In this document: positions 40,501 through 47,500 of the stretch, piece after piece
How positions within the stretch are numbered: the stretch's first letter is position 1
Layout: each line of letters starts with the position of its first letter
Source of the DNA: Echinometra lucunter
Lineage: Eukaryota > Echinodermata > Echinoidea > Camarodonta > Echinometridae
Direction of reading: 5' to 3'
Assembly (NCBI GenBank): GCA_029962745.1
Contig: CM057157.1
Span: 8,348,977 to 8,412,976 of the forward strand
Length of the DNA stretch: 64,000 bases
Program-made: the position numbers and the translations under genes
Notes under the pieces: model-generated
The model's input: the letters and a program-made list of their open reading frames with translations, nothing else
Told to the model about the DNA's origin: nothing
Database searches by the model: none

Positions 40501-41927
40501 GGCAAAAATGCGATTTTCAGGGCTATCTTGGATTTTTGTCCTGCGCACCTTTTCCTTGGATACGAGACCTTTCAAAATTCGCATTTCATGTGGAGATAAT
40601 TTAAATGGAATAGAAAAAAATTAAAGCACAATAATCATTTTAAAGCCCACTCCCCTATTCCTCCGTTTCCTTATGCTTTTGTACAGTTTATATATTCTAA
40701 TTTTCTTTTCTTATGTAGGTCATTCTTCTTATATTCTTTTAGCTTTTACTGAGATAATAGTCGTAACATTTAAGTCTTTAAATTGTGAATCTACAATTTG
40801 CTATTGTATATACAACAAAATTGAAATAAAATAGAAAAGCTATATACCTTTCGTCTTTTGTAGATATAATTTTATTCATATGTTTTTAGGATTATAAGCT
40901 ATGTTTGAAATTATCTGAGGGATCCACATTACAAGCTCTTCTTTTCACTGGATCCCTCATTGATTTCCACACGACGTTATCTTAAAAAAAAATGAAACCC
41001 CAACATAGTTACACTGTGTATATTCTTTGTTTTATAATTCAAGTCATTAGATTATTGTACAGTGACTTATGATTACGTTTGATTTTTCGATTGCTTTTAT
41101 TTAAAATGGAAATGAATTAATTGAATTTACTTAAGCGCCCCCTCCCAAAAAAAAAAAAGGAAAGAAAAACGAAACATGCATTTTCAGCTTCTTTGGTCGT
41201 ATATCGGAAATTCGTAGAAAGCTCTCGACACTCGTAACGAGGTCTTGATAACTCGTTGATAGATCGGTACAAGTCGTATGCAGGTCATCACAACTCATAC
41301 CAAAATCGGTGTAACTCGTATTGCGCTCTGTTAACTCGTATCGCGCTCGGTTTACTCGTACAGCTATCGAAGTAAACTCGATGTTATAGGTCGTAAGAAT
41401 CACTTGTGCATACCTCATAAAATTAGTTAATTTCATGCGAGTTGACGCTAGTTTACGCGAGTTCAAGCTCGCGCCAGCTCGCCACAACTCGAGACTCCAA
41501 CTCGGCTAAGTGGGAACCTTGCTTTACATTATACTGGTAGGGTCGGCATTCCTCCTTTTTAGAGGAAGAAGCGCCCTGAAGCATTGGATGTAATGATACT
41601 AACTATGATGATGATGATGATGATGATGATGACGACGATGTTAATGATCATGATAAACGGTGATGATGATGATGATGATACTGATAATATTAATACCATT
41701 ACTTATAAAAGACAACAATGTGAATAATGATAATGATCGTAATAAAATAAATGTATGCCATTACGGTGACGGTGGTCCGTCAGCGAGAAGCCGCTTAAAA
41801 AGCGGTCAAAATTTATCGTTTGTACGAGTTTTAGATAATATAAAACATTATCAGTATTTGCTATTGAGTATAGCTTACCAGTTTCTTGATTTATTCCTTT
41901 TAACTCTCCGTTTTCAGGTAAATCCAT
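7996..41927 (-). CDS. MCOLN: Mucolipin (TRPML) channel, copy A, exons 1-6
   Basis: Mucolipins are endolysosomal cation channels of the TRP family that release calcium and other cations and are activated by PI(3,5)P2. Six minus-strand coding exons join in phase: 41879-41927, 35629-35945, 33734-33925, 15770-15920, 14779-14866 and 7996-8086, giving 888 nt or 296 codons. They cover the cytosolic N-terminus, TM1 and most of the luminal polycystin-mucolipin domain. Every border has AG and GT. The start is ATG at 41927 (MDLPENGELKGINQET), the first in-frame ATG of an exon beside a promoter-like CpG block. Full-length mucolipins are about 550-600 residues, so the TM2-TM6 half is missing from this copy; nothing like exon 7 is seen in 1-7178. 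The gene could continue beyond the window, or copy A may be a truncated duplicate. Confidence 0.85.
8367..10737. mobile_element. Non-autonomous PIF/Harbinger-like DNA element
   Basis: The ends AGGACGTTCCACAGT and ACTGTGGAACGTCCT are perfect 15 bp inverted repeats, flanked on both sides by TAA. The copy B paralogue at about 61835 has a single TTAA and no insert, so the borders are exact (2371 bp). A 3 bp TAA duplication is characteristic of PIF/Harbinger. No transposase frame is visible, so the element depends on another for movement. The first 190 bp are GC-rich, and a 26-base C-run sits at 9171-9196. Confidence 0.85.
9880..10735. repeat. Degenerate ~220 bp subrepeats inside the element
   Basis: Three to four units share CAGCCTTTTGCATG, ATTAGGGCG, GCACATGGACCCCACTTTTT, a CTCTACxATTTTGCAAATTT-like block and AATGACATGGATTTTG. 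The last unit runs into the right terminal repeat, so much of the element is its own subterminal region multiplied. Confidence 0.7.
10804..11292. mobile_element. MITE, AAGACATTGG family
   Basis: The 489 bp insert is bounded by AAGACATTGGTTAAC and GTTAGCCAATGCCTT, which are imperfect inverted repeats. The left flank is TA and the right is TG, a likely mutated TA duplication. The homologous site in copy B lacks this element but holds a different MITE at the same TA. Confidence 0.7.
12019..13690. other. Unclassified insert within the satellite element
   Basis: The satellite unit breaks after ACCTTTAACCTTA (12018) and resumes at CTTACCATGTGACC (13692), with CTTA on both sides. The inserted 1.67 kb contains an (AT)n run at 12750-12793, a hairpin-forming GGTGTTGG/CCAACACC stretch at 12990-13035 and G+C-rich 3' sequence. 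Frames of 127 and 68 codons here look random. I cannot assign a class; a degraded solo LTR is possible. Confidence 0.4.
13694..14465. repeat. Five-unit ~156 bp tandem satellite
   Basis: Units begin near 13694, 13851, 14003, 14158 and 14330, each with ACCATGTGAC, a CAACATGA-like block, CCCCTAGTGCATCTAT, CAAGTTTGGTTGCC, GTCTTGCAGGTAAACTTTAA and TGACCTTTGACCTTA. TGACCTTTGACCT is a direct repeat of the nuclear-receptor half site on the minus strand. Confidence 0.85.
14779..14866 (-). CDS. MCOLN: Mucolipin copy A exon 5
   Basis: ACAG|GT..AC|GTAAGT, 88 nt, phases 1 to 2. It encodes about 29 residues of the luminal domain, including two or three N-glycosylation sequons (NAS, NIS, NQT). Only three bases differ from the copy B exon at 63311-63398, one changing Arg (here) to Cys (in B). 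Confidence 0.9.
15000..15180 (+). pseudogene. Protein-like remnant, copy A
   Basis: The plus-strand frame contains AEVDTG, QEAFIINGKYVHV and NQIEQNHG and is also present at 63520-63685. Here it is lengthened by two in-frame ACATGT units (His-Val). No flanking exons or known family could be assigned. It may be a fragment of an old coding insertion; chance openness is not excluded. Confidence 0.3.
15770..15920 (-). CDS. MCOLN: Mucolipin copy A exon 4
   Basis: TTCAG|TTT..AAAA|GTAAGT, 151 nt, starts in phase 0 and ends after one base. Fifty residues of the luminal domain include three cysteines (YGCDREEGEACSLH) at positions expected to form disulphides, and one NDT sequon. The splice phase fits exon 5 exactly. 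Confidence 0.85.
15981..16240. mobile_element. Foldback MITE, AAGGAGAATGCAA family, short form
   Basis: The ends AAGGAGAATGCAACC and GGTTGCATTCTCCTT are inverted, and TA flanks both sides (15979-15980, 16241-16242), as for mariner-like elements. At 260 bp it is an internally reduced version of the 583 bp copy at 61902-62484. Shared interior blocks include GAGTTGTCCAC and GATGCTGGCAAAGTTGCCAA. Confidence 0.85.
16260..16745 (+). repeat. (AAT/GAT)n low-complexity tract
   Basis: Almost 490 bp consists only of AAT, AAC and GAT triplets or hexamers such as GATAAT. Long open frames of Asn/Asp or Ile/Met in all frames are artefacts of this composition. Confidence 0.95.
16805..17890. other. Intron sequence, nothing else seen
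   Basis: This part of mucolipin intron 3 holds AT-rich sequence and a short ATA/ACA-rich microsatellite at 17355-17445. I see no element ends or exon-like frames. Confidence 0.5.
17901..18244. mobile_element. MITE, AGGCTTGTTCAGATA family
   Basis: The termini AGGCTTGTTCAGATA and TATCTGAACAAGCCT are inverted (the right one after a small ACATGT insert), and both continue into TGACATGACAA and ACCCCC blocks. The element is 344 bp with no frame. The flanks CTA and TTA suggest a short target duplication that has mutated. Confidence 0.75.
18410..18608 (-). mobile_element. tRNA-Val-like SINE
   Basis: On the minus strand 18608-18537 folds as a 72-base tRNA-like head with A box TGGCTCAGTAGGTAGAGC, loop CTCACAA (anticodon CAC, Val-like) and B box GGGTTCGAACCCC; one anticodon-stem pair is mismatched. 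A GGGAGTTGCTGCTACCTTCT body follows, matching the conserved central domain seen in many metazoan tRNA-derived SINEs, and then an A-run. It is a SINE rather than a tRNA gene. Confidence 0.75.
18666..18874 (-). repeat. Gypsy 3' LTR
   Basis: This 209 bp LTR is collinear with 32022-32259 apart from small indels. It is preceded on the minus strand by a purine tract and followed by the CATGT target duplication. Confidence 0.9.
18875..18887 (-). promoter_or_regulatory. Polypurine tract of the gypsy element
   Basis: Minus-strand TGAAAAGGGGGA abuts the 3' LTR, which is where plus-strand DNA synthesis of an LTR element is primed. Its presence shows this LTR belongs to the element whose coding region lies beyond the LINE. 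Confidence 0.8.
19305..20237 (+). pseudogene. LINE ORF1 protein, disrupted
   Basis: ORF1 proteins of L1-type elements are RNA-binding chaperones that trimerise through a coiled coil. The frame opens at ATG 19305, hits TAA about 25 codons later, and continues open to 19991. It has a serine run coded by an (AGT)n microsatellite (19463-19530), a charged coiled-coil segment, and LENRSRRSNLVIFGLPE at the start of the RRM-like domain. After a frame change near 19950 the C-terminal part continues (IERCHRTPTR, RRIHMVFSTFTANERIRKKC) to about 20237. Stop plus frameshift mark it as inactive. Confidence 0.75.
21173..21925 (+). pseudogene. LINE ORF2 endonuclease domain, frameshifted
   Basis: The APE-type endonuclease nicks target DNA to prime reverse transcription. 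It opens at ATG 21173 with LVSFNCRGI, then VIFLQETHSS (the catalytic Glu), GDYNVVLGPTDYQGG (the Asp/Asn motif) and, in later frames, GIQSDHSLVSLAF (the SDH motif). A G6 run at 21626-21631 marks the first frameshift, and more breaks follow before 21925, where a MITE interrupts the gene. Confidence 0.8.
21926..22713. mobile_element. Foldback MITE inside the LINE
   Basis: The outer ends AAATAAACACAACAAA and its reverse complement begin inverted arms of about 200 bp each. Shared arm blocks include AGTAACTCCCCCCTAATTC, TTTGGCAGGAGTGTT and GTGACTTTTGAAA. The LINE frame stops at the left edge and resumes at the right. The element is 788 bp and has no coding capacity. Confidence 0.85.
22714..24928 (+). 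pseudogene. LINE ORF2 reverse transcriptase, degraded
   Basis: The reverse transcriptase copies element RNA at the nicked target. A 676-codon frame (22898-24928) shows NKSPGLDGLPVEFY, RRISLLTVDYKILAK, SGFLKGRNTGNNIRL, LLLDIQKALDSVSH and SLLADDSTYF. The catalytic ADD is kept, but the usual QGCPLSP-type loop reads QWCPISP (Gly to Trp), and FEKAFDS-type residues are changed, so activity is doubtful. Sequence before 22898 continues ORF2 in broken frames. Similarity in style is to the Tx1 branch of the L1 clade. Confidence 0.8.
25398..27935 (+). repeat. Four tandem ~620 bp copies of LINE C-terminus
   Basis: Units recur at spacings of 622, 627 and 619 bp (marker CTTTGATTG at 25601, 26223, 26850 and 27469). 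Each codes the ORF2 tail with RSFYFKLFHKAIGLND and a zinc-binding Cx2C..H..C motif (CSFC, then YIHLFIEC), followed by about 160 bp that links to the next unit. The units are only a few percent different. Units 2-4 are open for 153 to 211 codons; unit 1 has an extra A and opens later. Confidence 0.9.
27900..28548 (+). other. LINE end: ORF2 terminus and 3' tail
   Basis: After the fourth unit a different frame carries SCKAYITINKDIEYRIAKK and THFRKWTF, typical of the Tx1-like ORF2 terminus. About 440 bp of non-coding sequence follows, then AATAAAA and an A-run at 28528-28546. The last unit is thus the one still joined to the native 3' end. Confidence 0.7.
28549..29009 (-). other. Gypsy sequence downstream of integrase
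   Basis: This lies between the LINE 3' end and the integrase stop. It is non-coding and is presumably the gypsy 3' untranslated region, continuing at 18888-19157 beyond the LINE. Confidence 0.5.
29010..30149 (-). pseudogene. Gypsy integrase, disrupted
   Basis: Integrase inserts retroelement DNA. Reading right to left, the zinc finger shows HGHAHQGIEKTK and ACETCNTYK. The catalytic core gives YHLILVDYYSSFFE, SDNGPCYASSEFAKF and YPKSNGKAESAVK, consistent with the D,D-35-E triad. The C-terminal part (RNTPLEGLDASPAHLLMGRR) forms a clean 208-codon frame at 29010-29636. Frame changes before 29640 break the protein. Confidence 0.8.
30149..31000 (-). pseudogene. Gypsy RT thumb and RNase H, disrupted
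   Basis: FLGMVNYLGKFIPNLSERSA (RT thumb) leads into RNase H with KLSVDASQSGTGAVLLQNG, YASKAFSDAQTRYA, EKELGAIVFGCKKFH and VEVETDHKPL. The frame changes near 30650 and 30540. A further 114-codon frame (30149-30493) covers the linker to integrase, including GINRFIADCLSR. Confidence 0.8.
31000..31138. mobile_element. MITE inside gypsy reverse transcriptase
   Basis: The ends GGGGAGCGTTTCATGAA and TTCATGAAACGCCCCCC are inverted repeats, and GTCGGTGAAAA-type blocks next to them are inverted as well. The element is 139 bp. The RT frame stops after GLKP on one side and resumes with KVEAIATMP on the other, so it is an insertion. Confidence 0.85.
31139..31477 (-). pseudogene. Gypsy reverse transcriptase core, deleted
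   Basis: FSTLDANSGFWQIPLDE and VVVDDILIYG (the catalytic DD) are present. About 15 residues normally between the SGFWQ and DD blocks (the FG-x-K-SAPE region) are missing. After the DD block the frame changes, then CKERGIELNPDKCHI and TYMGHIISQEGLKP follow. The RT N-terminus and protease are absent. Confidence 0.8.
31477..31978 (-). pseudogene. Gypsy gag, fused to reverse transcriptase
   Basis: The frame starts at ATG 31978 (MACDHQKEAFSLQGN) and gives 132 codons of capsid-like sequence with WKKKWKQRFNLYMTVSG. It continues in another frame (FDQFVTDLKKKAKSC, GLIKDRIVVSIRDDATRARL). At about 31477 the gag sequence joins RT directly, so the nucleocapsid, protease and start of RT have been lost in one internal deletion. 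Confidence 0.75.
32003..32021 (-). promoter_or_regulatory. Primer-binding site of the gypsy element
   Basis: Minus-strand TGGTGTCAGAGTAAAGTCC follows the 5' LTR directly. Its first nine bases would pair with a tRNA ending CTGACACCA, a leucine-type end. This fixes the 5' side of the element. Confidence 0.75.
32022..32259 (-). repeat. Gypsy 5' LTR
   Basis: A 238 bp LTR, collinear with the 3' LTR but about 30 bp longer through small insertions, one being an ACATGT-like piece. It ends ATAACA and is followed by the CATGT target duplication. Confidence 0.9.
32690..33070 (-). pseudogene. CR1/L2-like LINE reverse transcriptase fragment
   Basis: Minus-strand pieces read STFDTIHHPCLLE, GFGINGVIFIWIESYLADR, then DYFPVPFGSRLGSLLFTL and HCYADDTGFIHLF in two frames. 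These are RT motifs of a jockey/CR1/L2-type LINE: the DTxDH, SYLxxR, GSxLGxLLF and YADD blocks. No other part of the element is visible. It sits in mucolipin intron 3 and is unrelated to the Tx1-like copy. Confidence 0.7.
33734..33925 (-). CDS. MCOLN: Mucolipin copy A exon 3
   Basis: TGTAG|CTT..CAG|GTAAGT, 192 nt, phase 0 at both ends, 64 residues. REAFEHLFLKDW, YAIYEQDIFFKHIDYV and the LVEFGRSQF start match the region just after TM1, where human mucolipins read ENTIAFKHLFLKG. No disruption is seen. Confidence 0.95.
33926..35628 (-). other. Mucolipin intron 2
   Basis: This 1.7 kb intron has AT-rich sequence, ACATGT palindromes near 35352-35370 and an (AT)n run near 35390. A 64-codon plus-strand frame at 34972 has no support as a gene. 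Confidence 0.6.
35629..35945 (-). CDS. MCOLN: Mucolipin copy A exon 2
   Basis: CCACAG|CC..CAG|GTAAAT, 317 nt. It completes an Ala codon from exon 1 and adds 105 residues. A low-complexity N-terminal part (RGGGSSRS) leads to LKYFFM, the basic stretch KKRGRKPWK and the start of TM1 (LLVQLLKIIFVTLQ). In characterised mucolipins basic N-terminal residues bind PI(3,5)P2, and the stretch is conserved here. Confidence 0.95.
35946..37042 (-). other. Mucolipin intron 1, proximal part
   Basis: AT-rich sequence with A- and T-runs (36379-36391, 36441-36458) and ACATGT palindromes at 36130 and 36547. No exon or element ends are seen. Confidence 0.5.
37043..37697. mobile_element. Probable MITE, TCGTCGCTGAA ends
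   Basis: TCGTCGCTGAA at 37043 and TTCAGCGACGA ending at 37697 are inverted, and both are followed inward by GTGGCAC (8 bp extra on the left). The interior has several ACGAACCGGCACAAG blocks, one inverted near 37490, and a CACGAAGTGTCACTTCGTG palindrome. It is 655 bp with no credible protein. Confidence 0.6.
37978..39937. mobile_element. DNA element with ACTCGTA subterminal repeats, unit 1
   Basis: It starts AAGGTTCCCAC and ends GTGGGAACCTT. Both subterminal regions are dense in CGAGTT/AACTCG motifs (TTACGAGT, GAGTTGTGGCGAG). Bases 37978-39245 are mirrored by 40155-41520. No transposase is visible. Repeated subterminal motifs of this kind are typical transposase-binding arrays in hAT and CACTA elements, but the family is not identified. 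Confidence 0.7.
39942..41520. mobile_element. Same DNA element, unit 2, inverted
   Basis: It starts AAGGTTCTTACTTAGCCGAG and ends CTAAGTGGGAACCTT. It is a reverse-oriented, internally shortened relative of unit 1, separated from it by only ATGT (39938-39941). Most of the arm (40155-41520) matches unit 1 in reverse, with a 100 bp extra piece near 40490-40590. Confidence 0.7.
41879..41927 (-). CDS. MCOLN: Mucolipin copy A exon 1 (coding part)
   Basis: ATG at 41927 opens MDLPENGELKGINQET and ends ACTG|GTAAGC. Its one leftover base completes a codon with the CC of exon 2. The 5' untranslated part, to about 42100, contains a (GA)n tract on the sense strand (41982-42000). Other mucolipin N-termini vary too much for homology to help, so the call rests on phase, splice site and position beside the promoter block. 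Confidence 0.7.
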
Positions 41928-42049
41928 GGTCCTTACGTTAGCTCCTCTCAATTGAAAATTGCAGCCAACCTTTCTCTAGCTCTCTCTCTCTCTCTCTCTG
42001 TTCGCCTCTGCTCTTCGGACGGAGATCAGCGAATTCGCGACTCCTAGCT

Positions 42050-42185
42050 CCCCGCATTTCAACCACTGATCTCTCCACTAACTAAACTGGATGGGCGGTC
42101 ACGCCGCGCGGACTGAAGCTAGCGCACCGCGGCGTCGGCCATGTTGGGACCATCAACGCTGCAAACCAAGCCGTGGTGTGCATGG
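42050..42185 (-). promoter_or_regulatory. Likely mucolipin promoter
   Basis: A CpG-rich island lies just upstream of exon 1. On the minus strand CAACATGGCCGAC resembles a YY1 initiator site, common near start sites of housekeeping genes. No TATA box is evident. An inverted relative lies at 44240-44365. Confidence 0.55.
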
Positions 42186-42371
42186 GTTTGAAATGTATTC
42201 CTTGTATACAGAACCGTGTTTAGCATCGTGCAAATAAAAACTCATCAATTCTGCAGGCTTGATAATCCCTCTCCACACCTACATATTTATTTCACTGCCT
42301 ATAATTTTCATAATGATGTACCGGGTTTCCAATAGGTCATTCTGGATTGTGTGTATGTAATGATACTAACT

Positions 42372-42402
<31 letters not shown>

Positions 42403-42559
42403 CGATGTTAATGATCATGATAAACGATGATGATGATGATGATACTGATAATATTAATACTAATAATTATAAAAGACAACAATGTGAATAATGACAATGA
42501 TCATAATAAAATAAAAATGAAGTTATGATAAAAATAGTAAGATACAATCAATTATAGTA

Positions 42560-42708
42560 ATAATGATAGTAACAGGCTTAAAGATAATCATAATTATAAT
42601 AATGATAATAATGATGATAATAATAATGATAAAGATAATCATGACGATGATAATAATAATAATAATAATGATAATAATAATAATTATGATAATAATAATA
42701 ATAATAAC

Positions 42709-42743
<35 letters not shown>

Positions 42744-42790
42744 TAATAACAATGATAATCACACTGATAATGATGATAATAATCGTTAAA
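42560..42790 (+). repeat. (AAT/GAT)n low-complexity tract
   Basis: A run of AAT, GAT and AAC triplets. Long frames of Ile or Tyr here are artefacts. Confidence 0.95.
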
Positions 42791-44239
42791 TGATACCGGA
42801 ATAATGATCATGATGCCCTCCCTACCGCTCTCAAATCCAACAACCTTTTCATTATATTCTCTTTTTCTTCGGTTGCAATGTCTCCTGTACCTATAGCTCT
42901 CTCCGAACACACTTTCATTTTTTCCATAGGGTTCTCACTCATATGATCATATTTGCCATTTTTCTTCTTCCTAATGCCATTAGCATTATTTTTCTCTACT
43001 GCAGATATCTTATACTCTCCAAATTCTGTCTGTTACTCAAATATTGACATACACCCAAACTAATTATATCGAGACCCCAGACCTTCGTTCTTGCTAATCC
43101 GCCAGATCCCCCGTTCATATCTTTTTCTTTTGATTTAATCCACCGTCCCGTGCAAACATAAAAATCCATTAAAGTGATCGTAAATTTTGATCGCTTCAAG
43201 TTCTTTCTTTTCAAAATCTTGCTTTGTTCATTTATAAACTTTGATTATACCGAGTCAGGGAGTCGAAATGAGCGCTCAAAAACCACCGGATAAATCCCAC
43301 TACAAACGTAGCCCTAATTATTATTATCATTATCATTGTACTTTCCACTCTCAGACATTTCAGTTAAACTAGTGTAGGTCTAACTATACTTACGAACAGT
43401 ACAGTGACAAAAAGGAAACGGTTCTCTCATTTAAATGGTGGGTTTATAAGATAGATTATTTAGATTTAAAGTTTCTTGCAAATTACAATCATGAATTTGA
43501 ACTTAAGGAATTTGCATATGTTCAATTCATTTCAATTAAGTTGCCGATAAATATCTTTATGAAAAAGAAAAAAAAAAATAATGTATTGCCGAACCATCGT
43601 GTACCAGATAAAATAAATTCTTGAAAAATTAGTACTCAAAAAATCCTTCTTGACGGCATGGAAAGAATTGTTATGTGAGCCTCTATGGGAAACGATTCGT
43701 ATGTTTATGTAAAACATAAAATCAAATCGTTGATTGTGAAATGGAAATGGTCATTGCATGTTAATGATTTGCTGAATGATTGTAAAATCATATATATCAT
43801 TTCATCAAATCATTATAAAATAGGCCTATATAAAATGGAATATAAAACAGAAAAAGTACTGAATTATGCAAAAACATCAATAGTGTAAATGACATTGTTT
43901 GAACTTCATAGAAGTATCATGTTTGCTGTCGAGGTTAAACGGTATTTCCCATAGCATCACACATTCAAATCATGGTCAAAGTTGGGTTGGTATTTCATTT
44001 GATTCATTCAAGGGATATTTAAAGAGCAAGTCAGATGGCCACAACTAACGCAAAAGATTACATATGGGACTATGCCCCCTCTTAAAGCACTGACATTTCC
44101 AGTTTTTCTACAATCGCAGTTTGTGAAGAAATAGGCCATACATGTCATCAAGAGCCAAGTAAGAGTTTCTAAATTAAAATCAGGTTAAAATCCCGAAATT
44201 CTAAGTATTAATGAGCACTTTCAATAAAAGATCTTGCTC
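42791..44239. other. Intergenic, nothing recognised
   Basis: This stretch lies between the two promoter-like blocks. It has AT-rich sequence and short frames only. I see no element ends or RNA gene. Confidence 0.5.
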
Positions 44240-44430
44240 GCTAATACACAGCGGACGGCTTTTTGATGGTCTTAAGATGGCGGCCGCTCCGGTGACCTCA
44301 TTTCTGAATAGCCAATCAGCGTGCGGCCGCCCATACAGCTAGTGGAGAGATCAGTGATTGCAACCGTATTCAAACGATCGTTTACATGTAGTATGCATAT
44401 GGTTTGTACGCGCGCGCACGTACGTACATG
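44240..44430 (+). promoter_or_regulatory. Promoter-like block facing right
   Basis: AAGATGGCGGCCGC (44274-44287) is a strong YY1-type site and AGCCAATCAGCG (from 44308) contains a CCAAT box. The region is CpG-rich against an AT-rich background. An alternating CGCGCGCACGTACGTACATG tract (44410-44430) follows. It is upstream of, and in the right orientation for, the plus-strand exon at 44554. Confidence 0.55.
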
Positions 44431-44553
44431 TACGTTTGTGCCATGGTGTGTGCATATAATGGTACGTACGAACGATGTTGCTGTTATTGTTGTTTCGTAT
44501 TGGTCGATCGTTAGAATTTTCTTCCATTGTTAATTCGATATCAAGGCTTTCAG

Positions 44554-47500
44554 AAGGGACAATTTCTCACTGGATGAATACTTCGATTACTTGAAGCAAT
44601 GGATCGACACCACTTTATCTCACATAGGTGATGATGGAGATGCTGATGCACATAGGTTGTTATCGTGAATCAACTCTGTGCCCTCATCCACCAATCAATG
44701 AATCCAGCAAGATGTGTTACGATACCATCAAGTGACGATTTATTGCCTTGAATTATGCCAACACTGAGCAGCAATGGTGATTCATGACAATGACGATAAT
44801 GATGATGATGATGATGGTTCAATCTGCAATTGATAAACAAAATTAACAATAATAAACTTCCTGTCTAGATCATCAACCCAATCTGGTCATATCACAAGTA
44901 TTCATACCAATGCCTATCCCTAACATGATTATCAACATGTACCCCAATAGGTAACCCCTTTGATAACATTTTAACAACCCGGTATAACAATGGCATGAAT
45001 ATCTTATCCAAATGCACCGAACTGTGCTAATTAATTCACAACCCTTTATGACCTTCTTGGTACACAATAACAGCACAAATCCCACTTGAACTTGTCTATA
45101 ACTATCAGCTTTATACCTGTGTGACTTACACCTTAAGCTAAACTTCTATCAACTAAAAATATAGACCTCTCGTCTCAATGGATTTTACTGCACACAACAG
45201 TGCCCAAACAAATTTCAATTCCACTACTCAAATGCCTATACATACGTGTACAGTACATTCCCTATGCACTCCTCGTACCGTAAGGCTTATGGAATTACCT
45301 AACAATACACACAGGCACTGTGCAACACTATGAACAATAAATCACCAAATACTCTTACTTTGCACCCCAAATCATTACCAAAAATGCTTTATACCATTAT
45401 CTGATATCTCAACTACAAAATGAGGTACAATTTAACACTTACAACATTGAGCTTGCATGGATTAGCGTAAATTATTGGGGATTTGGGCAGTCTTCAAACT
45501 TCCCTCAAAGAAGATAAATTGCAGTCCAAAGGGAAAACGCCCTCAACGGCCAAAGGAAAATTCACTACGCCTATGATGTCATCGTATTAACATAAAATCA
45601 AATGACAGATAGTTAAAACGCCATCTATCCGTAACATCCCGGCCCCTTAAATGTAAAGTAAATAAACTTGACATTTACCAAACAATCGCCAAGTTACCGA
45701 TTTCAGATAGAATAACATCAATGTTTCCTTTAAGCTTACTTCTGCATTAAATATAGCATCCTGATTTATGATATTAAATCAAGTTAACAGAAAACAAAAC
45801 ACTTATAAAATCTCTAAATTTGTATATACATATTTACATCAATATCCAAAAAAAAATAGCCTTTACCCAACAACCTAAGGTAACCTGTCAGGAACTTAGT
45901 ACTTCAAATTTGAACTCTTATCCCAAATTTACTAAACCCATTCCTTGCATCTTTCAATCATATACAGTAAACTATATTGTTAACTAGGTGAAACTCTCGA
46001 CACCACTCTAAGTGATACATGATCAAAACCAACATTAGTTGTAAATGACCAAACTTCTAAACTGGCCAAATTTCCAAATACATCTTCAAAGGACTTGTCC
46101 TGTGCATGTACTTTACATTTTGCATTCAAAACAAAAACTTGACTGTACCTTTCATAATGGAAGAACATTGTACAATAGAGGATACAGTGATAACTTTACT
46201 TAATATGAAATATCCCAACAATAGACAACATTAGTCATTTCTTCACTAGGTATTCATGATCTAAATAATCATGTGAATTCTCATCGTTCAAGGTTTCAAT
46301 TTAATTGAAACAATGTACTACAGTCTCTGTCAAGAAAATAAATATCCAAATTACAAATGTACATGCATATGAATTTGTTTCTATGAAACTCTTTCTAAGC
46401 AAACTCATTACAAATGACTTGTAATAAACTGTCATAATTATAAATGATATAATCTGTTACTAGCATCTGTGTCTGACTTACTGGTTTTAAATTTAAAAAA
46501 ATGTGTTATGTATTCTAAAGAATACTGATATTCATCCACATCTAAATTGTATGCATAGCATCCTGTCAAGGGATACTCATGATGAGCCTTATATGTTTTT
46601 CATGGATAGTCTATCTTTCTGAAACCATGAATTGTCAATCTCAAACTAGTCTTCACCAAAGACCTAATAAAGCCAAGTAGTCTATCACTTTCAGACCCTG
46701 ACCAAAAATAAGAAAATAATAATAAACTCAGTCTCTTTCTCAGACCCTTTAAAATATTGAAAATATAGTCTCATCGGCAGACCCTTAAATTCCTTTAAGA
46801 ATAGTCTTGAAATAAGACTTAATTGGAACTGAAACATAGTCTTATTACCAGACACAAATTGAAATTTTGTGTTTTTCACCAACATACTGAATTTTGAACA
46901 AATGCTCACCATAATTATCTCCTGGCTACATTTACAAATAAAGGACATAACATAATCAATACAATAATTGAAAGGTCAGATCTTCGCTCTTCATATTATA
47001 GCGTCCATTTCAGCGTAATATAATCACCAAAGCGTCCATCTCATCATTGTTCAGGTGATTCTACCAAACATAGTTTATGCACTGGTCTCACAAGAGTGGT
47101 TGACTTGGTCTTCACCTTCGCAGTCCTGACCAAACTGTCTCTACCAGCATAGGTCTCAACTATTCTACCTATCAACCACTGATTTCTTGGCAAATCTTCC
47201 ATTATCAGTACAATGTCACCTACAGCTAGATTGTTCACTGGCACTGACCACTTTCCGCGCTGTTGGAGGGCAGGCAGATACTCATGAGTCCACCTGCGCC
47301 AGAAGACATCAGCGAGGTACTGGATCTGACGCCATCTTCGTCGATTGTACAGATCACTCTTACCAAACACATCCGAAGGGAAGACATTGTTTTGCCTCAG
47401 AAGCAAAAGATGGTTTGGCGTTAATGGTTCAGGGTCCCTAGAGTCATCAGAGACCACAGTGAGAGGACGACCGTTGATCACCGCTTCTACCAGACACATC

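Larger units (their letters stand above)
41590..42520 (+). repeat. Direct repeat with (ATG)n flanking mucolipin exon 1
   Basis: About 165 bp at 41590-41755 recurs at 42357-42520: TGTAATGATACTAACTATG, (ATG)n, TTAATGATCATGATAAACG, (ATG)n, TACTGATAATATTAATAC and AGACAACAATGTGAATAATG. The repeat encloses exon 1 and the promoter, so the two sides of the first exon come from one duplication. Confidence 0.85.

Noticed and set aside
42523..42910. Ile- and Tyr-rich frames
   Set aside because: By-product of the triplet-repeat tract at 42560-42790.
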